From Actinoplanes sp. SE50/110 (GTDB lineage: Bacteria > Actinomycetota > Actinomycetes > Mycobacteriales > Micromonosporaceae): DNA of 64,000 nt. Of the stretch, positions 43,717 to 52,805 are shown one piece after another. The position numbers and the translations under genes were made by a program. The DNA is taken from positions 2,823,001-2,887,000 of the forward strand of contig NZ_LT827010.1 in the NCBI RefSeq assembly GCF_900119315.1, given 5' to 3'. Positions within the stretch are counted from its first letter, which is position 1, and every line of letters begins with the position of its first letter. The notes below the pieces were generated by a model that saw only the letters and a program-made list of their open reading frames with translations, made no database searches and was not told the DNA's origin.

Positions 43717-44693
43717 GACGGGATCCGCTCGCTGGCGATGCGGCGGCGGAACACCCAGTAGGACCACGCCTGGTAGGCGACGACGCCGGGCAGGATGAGC
43801 ACGCCGGCGACGGTGATCAGTCGCAGCGCCGACGGGCCGGCGGCGGCGGATTCGCGGGTGAGCGACCACAGCGGCGACAGGGTGCTGCGCAGCACGACCG
43901 CGCCGTGGGCGGTGAAGACGGCGACGATCGCGCCGGTGACCGTGAGCGCGGTGGTGGTGAAGGCGAGCGCTTCGCGGCCCTGGCGGGCGAGCATACCGGT
44001 GATGAAGCAGAGGACCGCGGCGACCAGGGTGAGCCGGGAACCGGTGGCGAGGCCGGCGAGCAGCAGCAGGACGGTGCCGGCGTTGCCGCCGTGCCGGGAC
44101 AGCGCGACGGCGCGGCGGCGGACCGGGCCGGTGGTGCGCAGCGCCAGGAAGGTGGCGCCGAGCAGGATCGTGCCGAGCAGGGCGGCGAGGGCGCCGAGGC
44201 CGGCCGGCACCGAGAACAGCGGGGCCAGGCTGCGGCTCAGGCCGTGCCCGGTGACCGCGCCGTCCGGGCCGAGGGCCAGGCCGCGCACGAAGATGCCGAG
44301 CTGGGCGCCCCAGAGCAGGACGACGCCCGCCGACGAACCCGCCAGGAGCAGGTCGCAGCGGTGGCGCCAGGCGGGGGAGTCGTGCTTGCCGCGGAATTCC
44401 AGCGCGACGCCGCGGACCGCGAGCAGCAGCAGGATGCCGACCATCGGCAGGTAGAGGGCCGAGAGCAGGACCGCGTACCAGGACGGGAAGGCGGCGAAGG
44501 TGACGCCGATCGCGGCGACCAGCCACACCTCGTTGCCGTCCCAGAACGGCCCGATGGTGCGGATCGCGGCGGCGCGTTCGTGGTCGTCCCGGCCGATCAT
44601 CGGGGCGAGCAGGCCGACGCCGAAGTCGAAGCCTTCCAGGACGAAGTAGAGCACCCAGGCCAGGACGAGGATCGCGAACCAGAAAGTGATCAT
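43713..44693 (-). CDS. cydB: cytochrome bd oxidase subunit II
   Basis: 326 residues, eight or nine helices: MITFWFAILVLAWVLYFVLE, GFDFGVGLLAPMIG and GPFWDGNEVWLVAAIG are CydB signatures. ATG at 44693 follows cydA by 9 bp. It forms the bd-type quinol oxidase with CydA, used at low oxygen or under respiratory inhibition. Confidence 0.96.
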   Translation of the reverse strand: MITFWFAILVLAWVLYFVLEGFDFGVGLLAPMIGRDDHERAAAIRTIGPFWDGNEVWLVAAIGVTFAAFPSWYAVLLSALYLPMVGILLLLAVRGVALEFRGKHDSPAWRHRCDLLLAGSSAGVVLLWGAQLGIFVRGLALGPDGAVTGHGLSRSLAPLFSVPAGLGALAALLGTILLGATFLALRTTGPVRRRAVALSRHGGNAGTVLLLLAGLATGSRLTLVAAVLCFITGMLARQGREALAFTTTALTVTGAIVAVFTAHGAVVLRSTLSPLWSLTRESAAAGPSALRLITVAGVLILPGVVAYQAWSYWVFRRRIASERIPS

Positions 44694-44702
44694 GGTGGGC
44701 TC

Positions 44703-46106
44703 CTAGTACGCCAGGGCTTTGTTCTCGGTGACCGAGACTTCCGGAGTCATGGGTTTCGCCGCGATGTGGAGCACGAGCCGGTACCAGGCGATCGCCAGCA
44801 GGCCGTAGATCAGCGTGAAGCCGGCCAGGGAGGCGATCACCTCGGCGCTGGTCAGGCCGGGGGAGATGCCGTCGGCGACCTTGGAGATGCCGAAGGCGAG
44901 CCACGGCTGCCGGGCCGTCTCGGTGAACACCCAGCCGAACGTGTTGGCCGCGGCGGGCAGCAGCGGCGACAGCAGCAGGATCCGCTTCACCCACCCCGGG
45001 ACCTCGTCGTCGGCGAAGCGCAGGAACCCGGGCAGCAGCCGGCCGGTCCGCGCCGACGAGGCCCAGAGGTAGTACGCCGCGAGCGCCATCCCGGCCACCC
45101 CGGCGCCGATCATCAGGCGGAACGTCCAGAACGCCACCGGGATCATCGGTATGTAGCTGCCCGGTCCGTACTGCGCCGCGTACTGCGCCTGGAGATCGTC
45201 GATGCCCTGCACGGTGCCGTCGAACGATCCGGTGCCCAGGAAGGAGAGCAGCCGCGGGATCTCCACCGTCAGGAACGGCTTCTCGTGGCCGAGTCTGCCC
45301 AGCGCGAAGACCGAGAACGGCGCCCCGGTGGTGGTCGAGTAGAGCGCCTCGGCGGCCGCCATCTTCATCGGCTGCACCGACGTCATCACCTTGCCCAGCC
45401 GGTCACCGGTGATCGCGGTCAGCGCTCCGCCGGTCAGCATCAGCCAGGCGCCGAGCCGGGCCAGTGTCCGGAATTCGTCATGAACGGCGAGGCGCCACAC
45501 CCCGAGGGCGAGCAGCAGTCCGCCGCCGGCCATCGCCGCGCCGGCCATCGTGTGCGGGAAGGCGGCTAGCACCACCTCGTTGGTGAGCAGCCCGGTGAAG
45601 CTGGTCAGGCGGGCTCGTCCGGTGACCGGGTCGAGGGCGTAGGCCACCGGGTTCTGCATGAAGGAATTACCGGCGAGGATGATGTACGCCGAGAGCAGCG
45701 TCCCGATCGCGACGACCACGATCGTGGCGGCGTGGATCCGCCGGGGGAGCCGTTCCCATCCGAAATACCACAGGGCCAGGAACGTCGCCTCCAGGAAGAA
45801 CGCGAGCATCCCCTCGACCGCCAGGGTCGGCCCGAAGACGTCACCGTAGAACTTGGCGAACGCGCTCCAGCCGAGCCCGAACTGGAACTCCTGCACGAGT
45901 CCGGTGACCACCCCCACCGCGAAGGTGACGATCAGGAGCTTGCCGACGAACTTCGTCAGGTTCCGGTACTTCTCGGTCCGCGTCCGCAGCCAGGTCAGGT
46001 GCAGTCCCGCCGCGGTCGCCGACAGGCAGATCGACAGCGGCACGAACAGGTAGTGGTAGATCGTCACCACCGCGAACTGCAGCCGGGTCAGGTCGAGCAC
46101 GTCCAT
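44703..46106 (-). CDS. cydA: cytochrome bd oxidase subunit I
   Basis: 467 residues: LTRLQFAVVTIYHYLFVPLS with haem b595 His, ALWYFGWERLP, and the quinol-site block ETARQPWLAFG. The Q loop is of the short type. First gene of cydA-cydB-cydDC; ATG with GGGGGAG upstream. Divergent from BlaI/M56 genes across a palindromic operator. Confidence 0.96.
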   Translation of the reverse strand: MDVLDLTRLQFAVVTIYHYLFVPLSICLSATAAGLHLTWLRTRTEKYRNLTKFVGKLLIVTFAVGVVTGLVQEFQFGLGWSAFAKFYGDVFGPTLAVEGMLAFFLEATFLALWYFGWERLPRRIHAATIVVVAIGTLLSAYIILAGNSFMQNPVAYALDPVTGRARLTSFTGLLTNEVVLAAFPHTMAGAAMAGGGLLLALGVWRLAVHDEFRTLARLGAWLMLTGGALTAITGDRLGKVMTSVQPMKMAAAEALYSTTTGAPFSVFALGRLGHEKPFLTVEIPRLLSFLGTGSFDGTVQGIDDLQAQYAAQYGPGSYIPMIPVAFWTFRLMIGAGVAGMALAAYYLWASSARTGRLLPGFLRFADDEVPGWVKRILLLSPLLPAAANTFGWVFTETARQPWLAFGISKVADGISPGLTSAEVIASLAGFTLIYGLLAIAWYRLVLHIAAKPMTPEVSVTENKALAY

Positions 46107-46120
46107 CGGGTCTCCCCCTC

Positions 46121-46147
46121 TACGACTCTTCGTAGTAGATACTACGA
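46121..46147. promoter_or_regulatory. BlaI-type operator between cydA and blaI/M56
   Basis: TCGTAGTA-GA-TACTACGA (46130-46147) is a perfect inverted repeat, and TACGA-CTCT-TCGTA (46121-46134) overlaps it; a further GTAGTACGAC half-site follows. The TACNNNNGTA spirit matches BlaI/MecI/CopY operators. It sits upstream of both divergent starts. Confidence 0.75.
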
Positions 46148-46182
46148 GACGTAGTACGACACGCTCTAGTAGGATGGGTCAC

Positions 46183-46533
46183 ATGGCACTTGGCGATCTT
46201 GAACGTGAGGTCATGACCCAGCTCTGGGACGCTTCCGAGCCGCTCACCGTGCGACAGGTGCACGAGCGGCTCAGCGCCGACCGCGATCTGGCGTACACGA
46301 CCGTGATGACCGTCCTCGACCGGCTCGCCAAGAAGGAGCTCGTCGTCCAGCAGCGGGCCGACCGGGCGTACCGGTACGCGCCGGCGCAGACCCGCGAGGA
46401 GATGACCGCCGGCCTGATGCTCGACGCGCTCAGTGCCACTCCCGATCGGGACGCCGCGCTGGCATACTTCCTGGGCCAGCTGCCGCCCGGCGCCATCCAG
46501 GCCGCCCTGAACGCGACACCGAAAGAGACGTGA
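46183..46533 (+). CDS. BlaI/MecI/CopY-family repressor
   Basis: 116 residues; winged helix MALGDLEREVMTQLWDASEP, TVRQVHERLSADRDLAYTTV, then a dimerisation tail. ATG at 46183 is 7 nt from TAGGAT, a leaderless promoter, so I prefer it to ATG 46174. Overlaps the M56 peptidase (GTGA). BlaI proteins are usually inactivated by cleavage after signalling by a partner M56 peptidase. Here the divergent target is probably cydABDC. Confidence 0.92.
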   Translation: MALGDLEREVMTQLWDASEPLTVRQVHERLSADRDLAYTTVMTVLDRLAKKELVVQQRADRAYRYAPAQTREEMTAGLMLDALSATPDRDAALAYFLGQLPPGAIQAALNATPKET

Positions 46534-47447
46534 CCGCACTCCTGCTCGGTGCCCTCGGGTTGACCCTGTCACTGGTCGTCCCGGGCATCCTGGCCGGCGC
46601 CCGATGGCCCGACCGCGCCCCGGTCGCCGCCGTCCTGCTCTGGCAGGCCCTCACGCTGACCGCGGTGCTCTGCGCGCTCGGCGTGGTGCTGGCCGCCCCC
46701 GAGGAGCTGACCCGGGCGGCCGGCGCCGGCCACCCGTGGGCGGTCGCCGCGCTGGTGTTCTCCCTGGCGGTCGCCGCCACCATCGTCACCCGGCTGTTGA
46801 TCTCACTGATCCGGGTCACCGCCCGGGCCCGGGCCCGCCGCGAACGCCACCGCACGCTGGCCGACCTGCTCGACCGGGTGGAACGGCACCGCGAACTGGG
46901 CGGTCCCGAGGTGCGGGTGCTCGACGCGCCGTTGCCACTGGCCTACTGCGTGCCCGGGCGCGAGCCCCGGGTGGTGCTCAGCGACGCGGTGCTGCGGGTC
47001 CTCGACCGTGCCCAGGTCGACGCGGTGCTCGCCCACGAGCAGGCGCACCTGCGGCACCGGCACGAGCTGGTGATGGAGTCGTTCACCGCGTTCTACCAGG
47101 CGGTGCCGGCTCCGCTGCGCTCCCGGGCGCCGCTTGACGCCGTACACCTGCTGTTGGAGATGGTGTCGGACGACGCCGCGCGGCGCCGGACAGGCGCGGC
47201 GCCCCTGCGTGCCGCGCTGTCCCGGCTCTCCGACGCGGTTCCCCTCGCGGAGGAGGCCCCGGCCGACCCGGCGGGTGAATCCCGGCGCCGCCGCCTCGAC
47301 CGGCTGGCCGGTCCCGAGGTCACCTCGCGGGGCCTGTCGGTGCTCGCCGGGCTCGCCGCGGCCAGCCTGATCGTGCTACCCACGGTGATCCTGATCGTGC
47401 CCTGGCTCGGTCAGGCCCTGGATGCCTGGCCATTCCGGTCACTGTGA
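46530..47447 (+). CDS. M56-family membrane metallopeptidase (BlaR1-like, no sensor)
   Basis: 305 residues: helices at about 1-20, 35-55 and 70-95, a cytoplasmic gluzincin domain with HExxH (His169, Glu170, His173 in AHEQAHLRHRHEL) and a final helix. No penicillin-binding sensor domain is present, so the signal must be sensed by the membrane part. GTG overlaps the BlaI stop. Confidence 0.9.
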   Translation: MTALLLGALGLTLSLVVPGILAGARWPDRAPVAAVLLWQALTLTAVLCALGVVLAAPEELTRAAGAGHPWAVAALVFSLAVAATIVTRLLISLIRVTARARARRERHRTLADLLDRVERHRELGGPEVRVLDAPLPLAYCVPGREPRVVLSDAVLRVLDRAQVDAVLAHEQAHLRHRHELVMESFTAFYQAVPAPLRSRAPLDAVHLLLEMVSDDAARRRTGAAPLRAALSRLSDAVPLAEEAPADPAGESRRRRLDRLAGPEVTSRGLSVLAGLAAASLIVLPTVILIVPWLGQALDAWPFRSL

Positions 47448-47564
47448 GTGCTGGAGGGTGTGCGAGCGGTTTCGCCGCGGGCGCGCGCTTCATTTGCCTC
47501 GGTGATCCGGGTACGGTGGTCCCCGGTTCGGCAGCCCCCCATCGTCCATCCGGCCGATCTGACG

Positions 47565-47690
47565 AACCACCGCCCAATCGCCCGTAACGGCGAGCCGGGG
47601 AACCAGGTAAGTGGGGTGTAGCCGTTCGCGGCCGGGCGTTCTTCCCGCCCGAACCCGTCAGCTAACCCGGTCGGCGGCTGAATGGAAGAA
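47565..47690 (+). promoter_or_regulatory. c-di-AMP (ydaO/yuaA-type) riboswitch
   Basis: The leader of the NlpC/P60 gene has the conserved blocks of the ydaO-type riboswitch: AATCGCCCGTAACGGCGAGC, then CCGGGGAACCAGGTAAGTGG, then CCCGAACCCGTCAGCTAACC and GGTCGGCGGCTGAATGGAAG. Actinobacterial ydaO elements typically precede rpf and NlpC/P60 cell-wall hydrolase genes and switch them off when c-di-AMP is high. Boundaries are approximate. Confidence 0.9.
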
Positions 47691-47706
47691 AGGACAACGC
47701 ACCTAC

Positions 47707-48684
47707 GTGAAACGGATAGGCGCGCGTGGCGTGCTGCGCAGTCTGCTCTGCGCCGCCGTCGCTGCCGGACTCGTTCTCACCGGACCTGTCGTTGCCCACG
47801 CCACGCCCTCGCCGTCCAGCGTCGAGGACCAGATCGACAAGCAGTGGAACGAGCTCGAGCCCGTCATCGAGGACTTCAACGACGTGCACGGGAAGCTGAT
47901 CAAACTGCAGAAGCAGCAGAAGCAGCTGAACGCGACGCTCGACCCGCTGCAGAAGAAAGTGGACGTGGCCATGAAAGACGTCCGTGGCCTCGCCTCGGAC
48001 GCCTACATGCAAGGCCCGCCGACCGCTGTCGCCGCGATTCTCAGCGGTTCGCCGACCAGCCTGACCGAGAAGCTCTCGCTGCTCGAACAGCTCGCCGCGA
48101 ACCGTCAGGACTCGATCAGCGAGGTGGTGAAACTCCGCGACAAGTACGCCGCCGACAAGGCGAAGGTGGATGCCCTGGCATCCGAGATCTCCGCCCGCGA
48201 CGCCGATCTGAACCAGAAGAAGACGGCGATCGAGAAAGAGATCACCTCCCTGCAGAAACTGCGCCTGCAGGCGTACGGGAAAACGGATGACGGGCCGTTC
48301 AAGACGGGTCCCTGCCCGGTCGACTACACCAACGACATCGGTGGCCGGGCCGCTCAGAAGGCGTGCGACCTGATCGGCAAACCCTACGTATTCGGTTCCG
48401 AGGGCCCGAACAGCTACGACTGCTCGGGACTGACGAAAGCGGCGTGGGCGTCGGTCGGCGTGCACCTGGAGCACTACACCAAGGATCAGTGGACCGAGGG
48501 CCGCGCGGTTTCGCGAAGCGAACTGAAACCGGGTGACCTGGTCTTCTACTATTCCGACGTGCACCACGTGTCGATCTACATCGGCGGTGGAATGGTCGTG
48601 CACGCACCGCACACGGGCGACCACGTGCGGATGGCGACGATCGATCGCGGTCCGATCGCCGGCTATCGGCGGCCCTCGGGCTGA
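47707..48684 (+). CDS. secreted NlpC/P60 peptidoglycan endopeptidase
   Basis: 325 residues: signal peptide (to about residue 32, VVAHATP), a long coiled coil (35-195) like RipA-type hydrolases, and an NlpC/P60 domain with catalytic Cys239 (YDCSGL), His287 (HHVSIYIGGG) and His299. It cleaves D-Glu-mDAP bonds in peptide stems, acting outside the cell. GTG at 47707; AAGGA lies 13 nt upstream, inside the 3' end of the riboswitch leader. Confidence 0.93.
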   Translation: MKRIGARGVLRSLLCAAVAAGLVLTGPVVAHATPSPSSVEDQIDKQWNELEPVIEDFNDVHGKLIKLQKQQKQLNATLDPLQKKVDVAMKDVRGLASDAYMQGPPTAVAAILSGSPTSLTEKLSLLEQLAANRQDSISEVVKLRDKYAADKAKVDALASEISARDADLNQKKTAIEKEITSLQKLRLQAYGKTDDGPFKTGPCPVDYTNDIGGRAAQKACDLIGKPYVFGSEGPNSYDCSGLTKAAWASVGVHLEHYTKDQWTEGRAVSRSELKPGDLVFYYSDVHHVSIYIGGGMVVHAPHTGDHVRMATIDRGPIAGYRRPSG

Positions 48685-48774
48685 TCCGGTCAGTCGGGTC
48701 GTCAGGCCGCTTCCGGTGCGCCGGGGGCGGCCTTTCGCGTTCCGGCACATCGGACACGGGCATAATCGCGTTTC

Positions 48775-49983
48775 ATGAGCGACGCGCTGATCGACAGCCT
48801 GACCGCCGCGGTCCAGGCCCGCCCCGACGACCTGCCGCTGCGGCTGCACCTGGCCGAGTTGCTGGTGACGGCCGGCCGGGGCGCCGAGGCGATCGAGCAC
48901 GCCGCTCAGGTCCTCAGCCGTGATCCGGCCAACGAGACGGCCCGCGGCTTGATGACGTCCGCGCTCGGCGGGCCGGCCCCGGCTGCCGCCCCGGCCTCCG
49001 GGGTCGACTGGGGCGCGATGGAGCAGCAGTTCGGCGATGTCGTCCCGCCCCGGTTCGCCCGGGCCGGCGACGAGCCCGAGCCGGTCACCGGCGATGCCGA
49101 CCGGGCGTTCGACGTCGAGCGGTCCACCGTGACCCTGGCCGACGTGGGCGGCATGGCCGAGGTGAAGAAGCGGCTCGAAGTGTCCTTCCTCGGCCCGCTG
49201 CGCAACCCGAAACTCCGCAGCCTGTTCGGCAAGAGCCTGCGCGGCGGTCTGCTGCTCTACGGTCCGCCCGGCTGCGGCAAGACATTCCTGGCGCGGGCGG
49301 TGGCCGGGGAGATGGGCGCGGCGTTCCTCTCGCTGTCGATCACCGACGTGCTGAACATGTGGATCGGCAGTTCGGAGCGGAACCTGCACGACCTGTTCGA
49401 GTCGGCCCGCGGGCACGCCCCCTGCGTGCTGTTCCTCGACGAGATCGACGCGCTGGGGCACAAGCGCAGCCAGTTGCACTCCTCGGCGATGCGTACCGTG
49501 GTCAACCAGTTGCTCACCGAGCTGGACGGCGTGCAGGGCGGCAACGAGGGCGTCTTCGTGCTGGCCGCCACCAACGCGCCGTGGGACGTCGACGCGGCCC
49601 TGCGCCGGCCGGGCCGGCTCGACCGGACCGTGCTGGTGCTGCCGCCGGACGGTGCGGCCCGGGCCGCGATCGTCGAGTACCACCTGCGGGACCGGCCGGT
49701 CGCCGGGGTGGATCTGGCGGCGGTGGCCGCGGCCACCGAGCACTTCTCCGGCGCCGACCTGGCGCACCTGTGTGAGACGGCCGCCGAGTACGCGATGCGC
49801 GACTCGATCGCGACCGGCGAGATCCGCATGATCAACCAGGGGGACATGCTGGCCGCGGCCCGCGAGGTGCGCCCGTCGACGGACGCGTGGTTCACCACGG
49901 CGCGCAACGTCGCGATGTTCGCCAACGAGAGCGGCGAGTACGACGACCTGGCCGCCTACCTGAGGAAACGGAAGGGCCGCTGA
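48775..49983 (+). CDS. TPR-AAA+ ATPase
   Basis: 402 residues. A short TPR-like helical N-terminus (LRLHLAELLVTAGRGAEAIE) is followed by an AAA module of the CDC48/VPS4-like group: GGMAEVKKRLEVSFLGPL, Walker A GPPGCGKTFLA, Walker B VLFLDEIDAL, arginine fingers in RRPGRLDR. Probably an unfoldase or remodeller with the TPR selecting partners. A CATAAT box 8 nt before ATG suggests a near-leaderless transcript. Confidence 0.9.
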   Translation: MSDALIDSLTAAVQARPDDLPLRLHLAELLVTAGRGAEAIEHAAQVLSRDPANETARGLMTSALGGPAPAAAPASGVDWGAMEQQFGDVVPPRFARAGDEPEPVTGDADRAFDVERSTVTLADVGGMAEVKKRLEVSFLGPLRNPKLRSLFGKSLRGGLLLYGPPGCGKTFLARAVAGEMGAAFLSLSITDVLNMWIGSSERNLHDLFESARGHAPCVLFLDEIDALGHKRSQLHSSAMRTVVNQLLTELDGVQGGNEGVFVLAATNAPWDVDAALRRPGRLDRTVLVLPPDGAARAAIVEYHLRDRPVAGVDLAAVAAATEHFSGADLAHLCETAAEYAMRDSIATGEIRMINQGDMLAAAREVRPSTDAWFTTARNVAMFANESGEYDDLAAYLRKRKGR

Positions 49984-50131
49984 GCCTTTTATCACTAACG
50001 GGTCACGGAAACTTGCCCGTCTGGCAAGATCGCCGGATGCTGTGCGTCATGCCGCATTCATTCGGCGGCAAGCTTCGCCGCCCCACCGCTGGTCACCGGG
50101 GTGTTGCCGGGCACCGCTAGAGTGGCCCGAG

Positions 50132-50155
50132 TGGTCACATCATGTGGCCATTTTT
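50132..50155 (+). terminator. probable intrinsic terminator after the AAA gene
   Basis: TGGTCAC-ATCAT-GTGGCCA (7-bp stem with one G-U, 5-nt loop) followed by TTTTT. Confidence 0.65.
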
Positions 50156-50213
50156 CTCGATCTAACGGTTTTTGGGTGTCAGCGAGCCGGGCCGGCTCAT
50201 TGAGGAGCTTGCC

Positions 50214-51005
50214 GTGAGCGTCGCCGCCCCACCCCGTGCCGCCCGCTCCCAGTGGATCTCCGCGCTCCGCGAGCTCGGTCTGGTCGCCGTGCTGTTCACG
50301 ATCTACAAGATCGGCCGGATCGCCGCCACCGGCCACGTCGTCGAGGCCTACGACAACGCGCGCCGCGTCTGGGACCTGGAACGCTGGATGCACCTGCCCG
50401 GCGAGCTCAGCCTTCAGCACCGGTTGCTCTCCTGGCACTGGCTCGTCGAAACGGCGAACTGCTATTACGCGTACGTCCATTTCCCCGCCACCGTGGCCTG
50501 CCTGATCTGGTTGTACGTGCGCCGCCCCGCCCACTACCGCTGGACCCGCAACGTGCTCGCCCTGCTCACCGGCGCGGCGCTGGTGGTGCACTTCGGCTTC
50601 CCGCTCGCCCCGCCACGGATGCTGACCGCCACCGGCATGCTCGATCTGGGCCGCATCTACGGCCCGGCGGTGTACGGGGCGCCGGAACACGACCAGCTCT
50701 CCAACCAGTACGCGGCGATGCCCTCCCTGCACGTCGGCTGGGCCGTCGTGGTGGCCGTCGCCCTGATCGCCGCCACCGGCAGCCGCTGGCGCGGCCTGTG
50801 GCTGCTGCACCCGATGATCACGCTGCTGGTCGTCGTCGGCACCGGCAACCACTACTGGCTCGACGCGGTCGCCGCACTCGCCCTGCTCGCCGCGGCGTAC
50901 CTGTTGGTGCGACCCCAATTTTCCGCAACCTTGAAACCGCCGGCGCTCCCGGCGATGGTCCCCCTGCCGCGCCTCCCGCTCGAGGAGCCGGCGCTGCGCC
51001 GCTAG
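50214..51005 (+). CDS. PAP2/inositol-phosphotransferase-like membrane protein
   Basis: 263 residues, six helices. C2 motif MPSLHVGWAVV and C3 motif GTGNHYWLDAVAALALL carry the two catalytic His and the Asp. This is the bacterial group related to inositolphosphotransferase and PAP2. GTG at 50214 with GAGGAG spaced 6 nt, so I do not use the longer frame from 50172. The substrate is unknown. Confidence 0.85.
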   Translation: MSVAAPPRAARSQWISALRELGLVAVLFTIYKIGRIAATGHVVEAYDNARRVWDLERWMHLPGELSLQHRLLSWHWLVETANCYYAYVHFPATVACLIWLYVRRPAHYRWTRNVLALLTGAALVVHFGFPLAPPRMLTATGMLDLGRIYGPAVYGAPEHDQLSNQYAAMPSLHVGWAVVVAVALIAATGSRWRGLWLLHPMITLLVVVGTGNHYWLDAVAALALLAAAYLLVRPQFSATLKPPALPAMVPLPRLPLEEPALRR

Positions 51006-51337
51006 ACAATCTGGCCAGGGGCGGGCGTTGCGCCGTTGGGTGGTGCTGGCCAGGGGCGGGCGCTGCGCCGTTGGGCGGTCTGCGCCGGCGGCGGGGGCGG
51101 GCCGCTGACCGGTTCAGTCCGCGGCGAGCGGGCGCTGCGCCGTCGGGTGGACTGTGTCGGAGCGGCATGAGCCCGCGTCGCGCTGGTGGACGCTTCCCGT
51201 CGACAGGAGGGCCAGTGTTGAGCCGTTGGGCGGTCCATGCCGGCGGCAAGTGGCGTCGTTTCGTCTCTGTCGGCTGCAGGAGCCGGTCTTGCGCCGCTGG
51301 GCGCCTCCTGGCAACGCGGAGCGGCGGTGTCGCGCCG
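51006..51337. repeat. 332-bp region of degenerate repeats
   Basis: Units like GCGGGCGCTGCGCCGTTGGG recur five or more times from the end of the PAP2 gene, with decreasing similarity. They look like duplicated copies of its 3' end (GCGCTGCGCCGCT). No gene is convincing. Confidence 0.6.
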
Positions 51338-51820
51338 TTAGGCGCTTTCCCACCAGTTCAGCGGATTGCCGTCGACGTCGTAGACGTTGCCGTACTCCCA
51401 GTGATCGCCGCGCGGGCCGGTCCAGGCGTTGATCGCCGCCTCCACCGCATCGAACCCGGCCGCGGCCGGCACGGTGATCACGATGAACCGCCGGTCCGGC
51501 GGCAGCTCCACGATCCCGCCCAACTCGTCGAAGGCATCCCGGAGCGGCCCGAGATCATCCCCGGCGGGCGGCGATTCCGGCACCACCAGCAGGCAGAGGT
51601 TGCCGCCGTGCCGCACCACCTCGAACCCGCCACCGGCCCGGATCCGAATCTGGTCGCCGGCCGCCAGCCCCTCCACGAAGGCGGGGGTGCCGAGCACCAT
51701 GCGCAGGTCATCGTCGAGCGGGCGGGTCAGCACCGACTCGTAGACAATCTGGCCACCCGCGCCGAGCCCGGCCACCAGCCGGACATGCTCCGCCATTTCC
51801 TCCACGGTCACGCCGGGCAT
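51338..51820 (-). CDS. DUF4265 domain protein
   Basis: 160 residues: ESVLTRPLDDDLRMVLGTPA, VVRHGGNLCLLVVPES, and FDAVEAAINAWTGPRGDHWE with EYGNVYDVDGNPLNWWESA follow the DUF4265 pattern. Soluble; function unknown. ATG at 51820 is preferred to the open frame from 51955. Confidence 0.75.
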   Translation of the reverse strand: MPGVTVEEMAEHVRLVAGLGAGGQIVYESVLTRPLDDDLRMVLGTPAFVEGLAAGDQIRIRAGGGFEVVRHGGNLCLLVVPESPPAGDDLGPLRDAFDELGGIVELPPDRRFIVITVPAAAGFDAVEAAINAWTGPRGDHWEYGNVYDVDGNPLNWWESA

Positions 51821-52107
51821 TCTGGGGCATTTCACCCGCCACCGGTGATCCAACGCGCCGCAGTCTCGCATATCGTTGCCGACCCGCGATCTTCCCGGCC
51901 CGCCCTGCCTGCCCGTCACGGGTGATCTTTCCGGCCCCCCTCCTCCGTCGGCCACCTCTCGCCGCCGGCTCCCTCTTCTGTTGGCCCCCCTCTCGCCGCC
52001 GCCTCCCTCCTTCGCCGGCCTCCTTCTCGCCGCCGGCCTCGCCTCCCGCCGCCGACCCGCCTCCCGACCGTGACCCTCCCGCGTCGCCTTCCGGTGGCCT
52101 CTGCGCC

Positions 52108-52138
52108 GGCCGGCCGGGCACGCCAGGCCCGGCCGGCC
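52108..52138. terminator. strong hairpin after the SCO5389-type gene
   Basis: Perfect 12-bp arms GGCCGGCCGGGC / GCCCGGCCGGCC with a 7-nt loop, 8 bp beyond the stop of the gene at 52147. Confidence 0.75.
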
Positions 52139-52146
52139 TCATCTGA

Positions 52147-52539
52147 TCAGCAGTTGCGCAGCTCGGGGGACTGATTCAGCAGCTGCCCCCGCGGCGACAC
52201 GAACCGCTGGTACCGCTCCCCGCCCACCGCCGAGAACGCGAACGCCGCCACCCGATGGCAATTCTGGAACGCCAGCTTCGCCCCGAAATGCCGCTCCAAC
52301 CCACCGCGGATCGCATCGCTGGCCAGCGCTCGAAGCAGCTGCCCCCGCTCACTCTCCGACGGCGGCGGCACCTCGTGATCCGCGAATTGCTCCCCATTCG
52401 CCTGCAGATCGGTCATCACCGAGCTGACCACTTCCCACGCATACGGCAGCGACCCCCGCACGCAAGCCACAAACTCCGCATCGGTCACCTCGCCCCGCTC
52501 GGCCCTCTCCAGCAGCTCCGTCGAAACCTCAAGCGACAT
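52147..52539 (-). CDS. SCO5389-family conserved actinobacterial protein
   Basis: 130 residues: MSLEVSTELLERAERGEV, LLRALASDAIRGGLERHFG and the highly conserved C-terminus RGQLLNQSPELRNC. The family is strongly conserved in actinomycetes but uncharacterised. ATG start. Confidence 0.85.
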   Translation of the reverse strand: MSLEVSTELLERAERGEVTDAEFVACVRGSLPYAWEVVSSVMTDLQANGEQFADHEVPPPSESERGQLLRALASDAIRGGLERHFGAKLAFQNCHRVAAFAFSAVGGERYQRFVSPRGQLLNQSPELRNC

Positions 52540-52805
52540 GCCAAACCCTTCCCGTTGTACGTCGTTGCCCCTCCATCTTGTTGGAAACGATTTTCATTAC
52601 CAAGCCAACACGCCGTGCCTCGTCCGTCCGCGCACCCCGCCCCACCCCATCCGCCTCCATCCCGCACCGAACCCCGCACAGCCCGCACTGAACCGGCGCT
52701 TCCGCGCAGCGTCGCCCGATATCGGTGATCGTCGTGCCGCAGCCGAGCCCGGCGCGTGGTCTCCTCCTGAGTTCGGTGATCGCTGCATGGCCCTAGGCTG
52801 AACCG

